Assembly: GCA_021828425.1 (NCBI GenBank)
Contig: JAKARN010000083.1
Coordinates: forward strand, 1-6,503
Reading direction: 5' to 3'
Length of the DNA stretch: 6,503 bases
Source: Pseudomonadota bacterium
GTDB lineage: Bacteria; Pseudomonadota; Gammaproteobacteria; JAKAQQ01
Part shown: in pieces, positions 6,106 to 6,503 of the stretch
Layout: each line of letters opens with the position of its first letter
How positions within the stretch are numbered: the first letter of the stretch is position 1
Position numbers and translations under genes: made by a program
Notes under the pieces: model-generated
What the model saw: only the letters and a program-made list of their open reading frames with translations
What the model was told of the DNA's origin: nothing
Databases searched by the model: none

Positions 6106-6142
6106 GGGAGACTCGGAAAGGCGGGAGGTGACTGTCTCCGCG

Positions 6143-6503
6143 TTACCGGACGAGGTGATCGCAGGCCTGGGTGGTCAACAGAAAAGCCTTCCTTTGGGGC
6201 GCGGACTTACCGGACACGAAGACCGCGTAGGCCCGGTAGACGGGGAGTCCACTCAGCCCCACACCAAAGGTGCCCGTCGAGGTATAGTTTCCCGAGCCGC
6301 TATAGCCTCCTCCCGTGGCGAAGCCCGCAAAACCGCCGTTTGCAGCGGTATCGCCACTTTCCCCTCCGCCGTAAATGCCTTCGAACACCGGGTCCTCCAG
6401 GAGGACGGCATTGGCCCCGATTTGGGCGGCTTGTTGCTGGAATCTCCTCAGGATGTGGCAGTTCAGGCGGGGGGAGTTGCCCCAGCCCAGGAAACTGGCA
6501 TCC
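6143..6503 (-). CDS. Glycine-rich hypothetical protein, C-terminal fragment (probably exported)
   Basis: The minus-strand frame is open from the right edge to TAA at 6145-6143, giving the last 119 residues of a larger protein (first full codon at 6502-6500). A GTG at 6388 is possible as an internal start but would discard good sequence, so the gene very likely begins outside the window. The fragment has a helix with LRRFQQQAAQIGANAVLLE (residues 18-36). This helix-to-strand pattern (A-A-x-x-G-A-N-A-V) recurs in small bacterial lipoproteins such as RcsF- and DUF4156-type proteins. A segment very rich in Gly, Ser, Thr and Tyr follows (41-82), then a strand-like VYRAYAVFVSG and a C-terminal TTQACDHLV. 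No enzyme motif is seen. Envelope location is an inference; the signal peptide would be off-window. Function is unknown. Confidence 0.6.
   Translation of the reverse strand, partial: DASFLGWGNSPRLNCHILRRFQQQAAQIGANAVLLEDPVFEGIYGGGESGDTAANGGFAGFATGGGYSGSGNYTSTGTFGVGLSGLPVYRAYAVFVSGKSAPQRKAFLLTTQACDHLVR

Larger units (their letters stand above)
5758..6142. other. Upstream region of the lipoprotein gene, no convincing gene
   Basis: Between the FNR-type box and the stop codon of the right-edge gene lie about 385 bases. Open frames run through it on the minus strand in all three frames (within 5697-6001) and on the plus strand (5844-6047), but none shows a recognisable family or a good ribosome binding site. 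Two inverted repeats occur near the right end (6058-6082 and 6089-6105). It may hold a decayed gene or 3' untranslated sequence of the right-edge gene. Confidence 0.45.

Overview
The window is GC-rich bacterial DNA: individual 60-base lines in the otsB and transporter genes count 70-77% GC. Its content is proteobacterial in flavour: an otsB/GH15 trehalose operon, a MobA/MobL-type relaxase remnant, a YajG-like lipoprotein and a perfect FNR/ANR-type box. A gamma- or betaproteobacterium, or a relative such as the Acidithiobacillia, would fit. I cannot name the genus from sequence alone.

Left part (1-1763, minus strand): a trehalose-metabolism operon. otsB (trehalose-6-phosphate phosphatase) is followed, through an ATGA start/stop overlap, by a glycoside hydrolase family 15 gene that runs off the left edge. 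In related operons otsA (trehalose-6-phosphate synthase) is often adjacent, so it may lie just outside the window. A plausible sigma-70 promoter sits almost on top of the otsB start codon.

Middle (about 1970-2800): a scar of mobile DNA. The first 50 or so codons of a BrnT/DUF4258-like toxin on the plus strand, with an operator-like palindrome at the start codon, run directly into the antisense strand of a truncated MobA/MobL relaxase. Both genes are broken, and the junction leaves a fortuitous chimeric open frame.

Centre (2804-4576, plus strand): one intact gene for an SLC13/DASS-family anion permease of about 590 residues. It carries two cytoplasmic TrkA-C (RCK_C) modules between its membrane halves. 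A weak hairpin plus T-run follows it.

Right part (4577-6503): 4577-5058 is a convergent intergenic stretch with hairpins but no recognisable gene. A 206-residue YajG-like lipoprotein gene follows on the minus strand, with a strong ribosome binding site and a perfect TTGAT-N4-ATCAA box upstream. This stretch is much poorer in GC (two lines at 30-33%), which suggests separate ancestry. A further 463 bases without a convincing gene separate it from the C-terminal 119 residues of a glycine-rich protein that enters from the right edge on the minus strand.

The genes do not form one pathway. Only otsB and GH15 are clearly a functional unit. I found no convincing undescribed multi-gene system. The observations most worth following are the toxin/relaxase junction, the FNR-type box over a lipoprotein gene, and the GH15 enzyme coupled to otsB.
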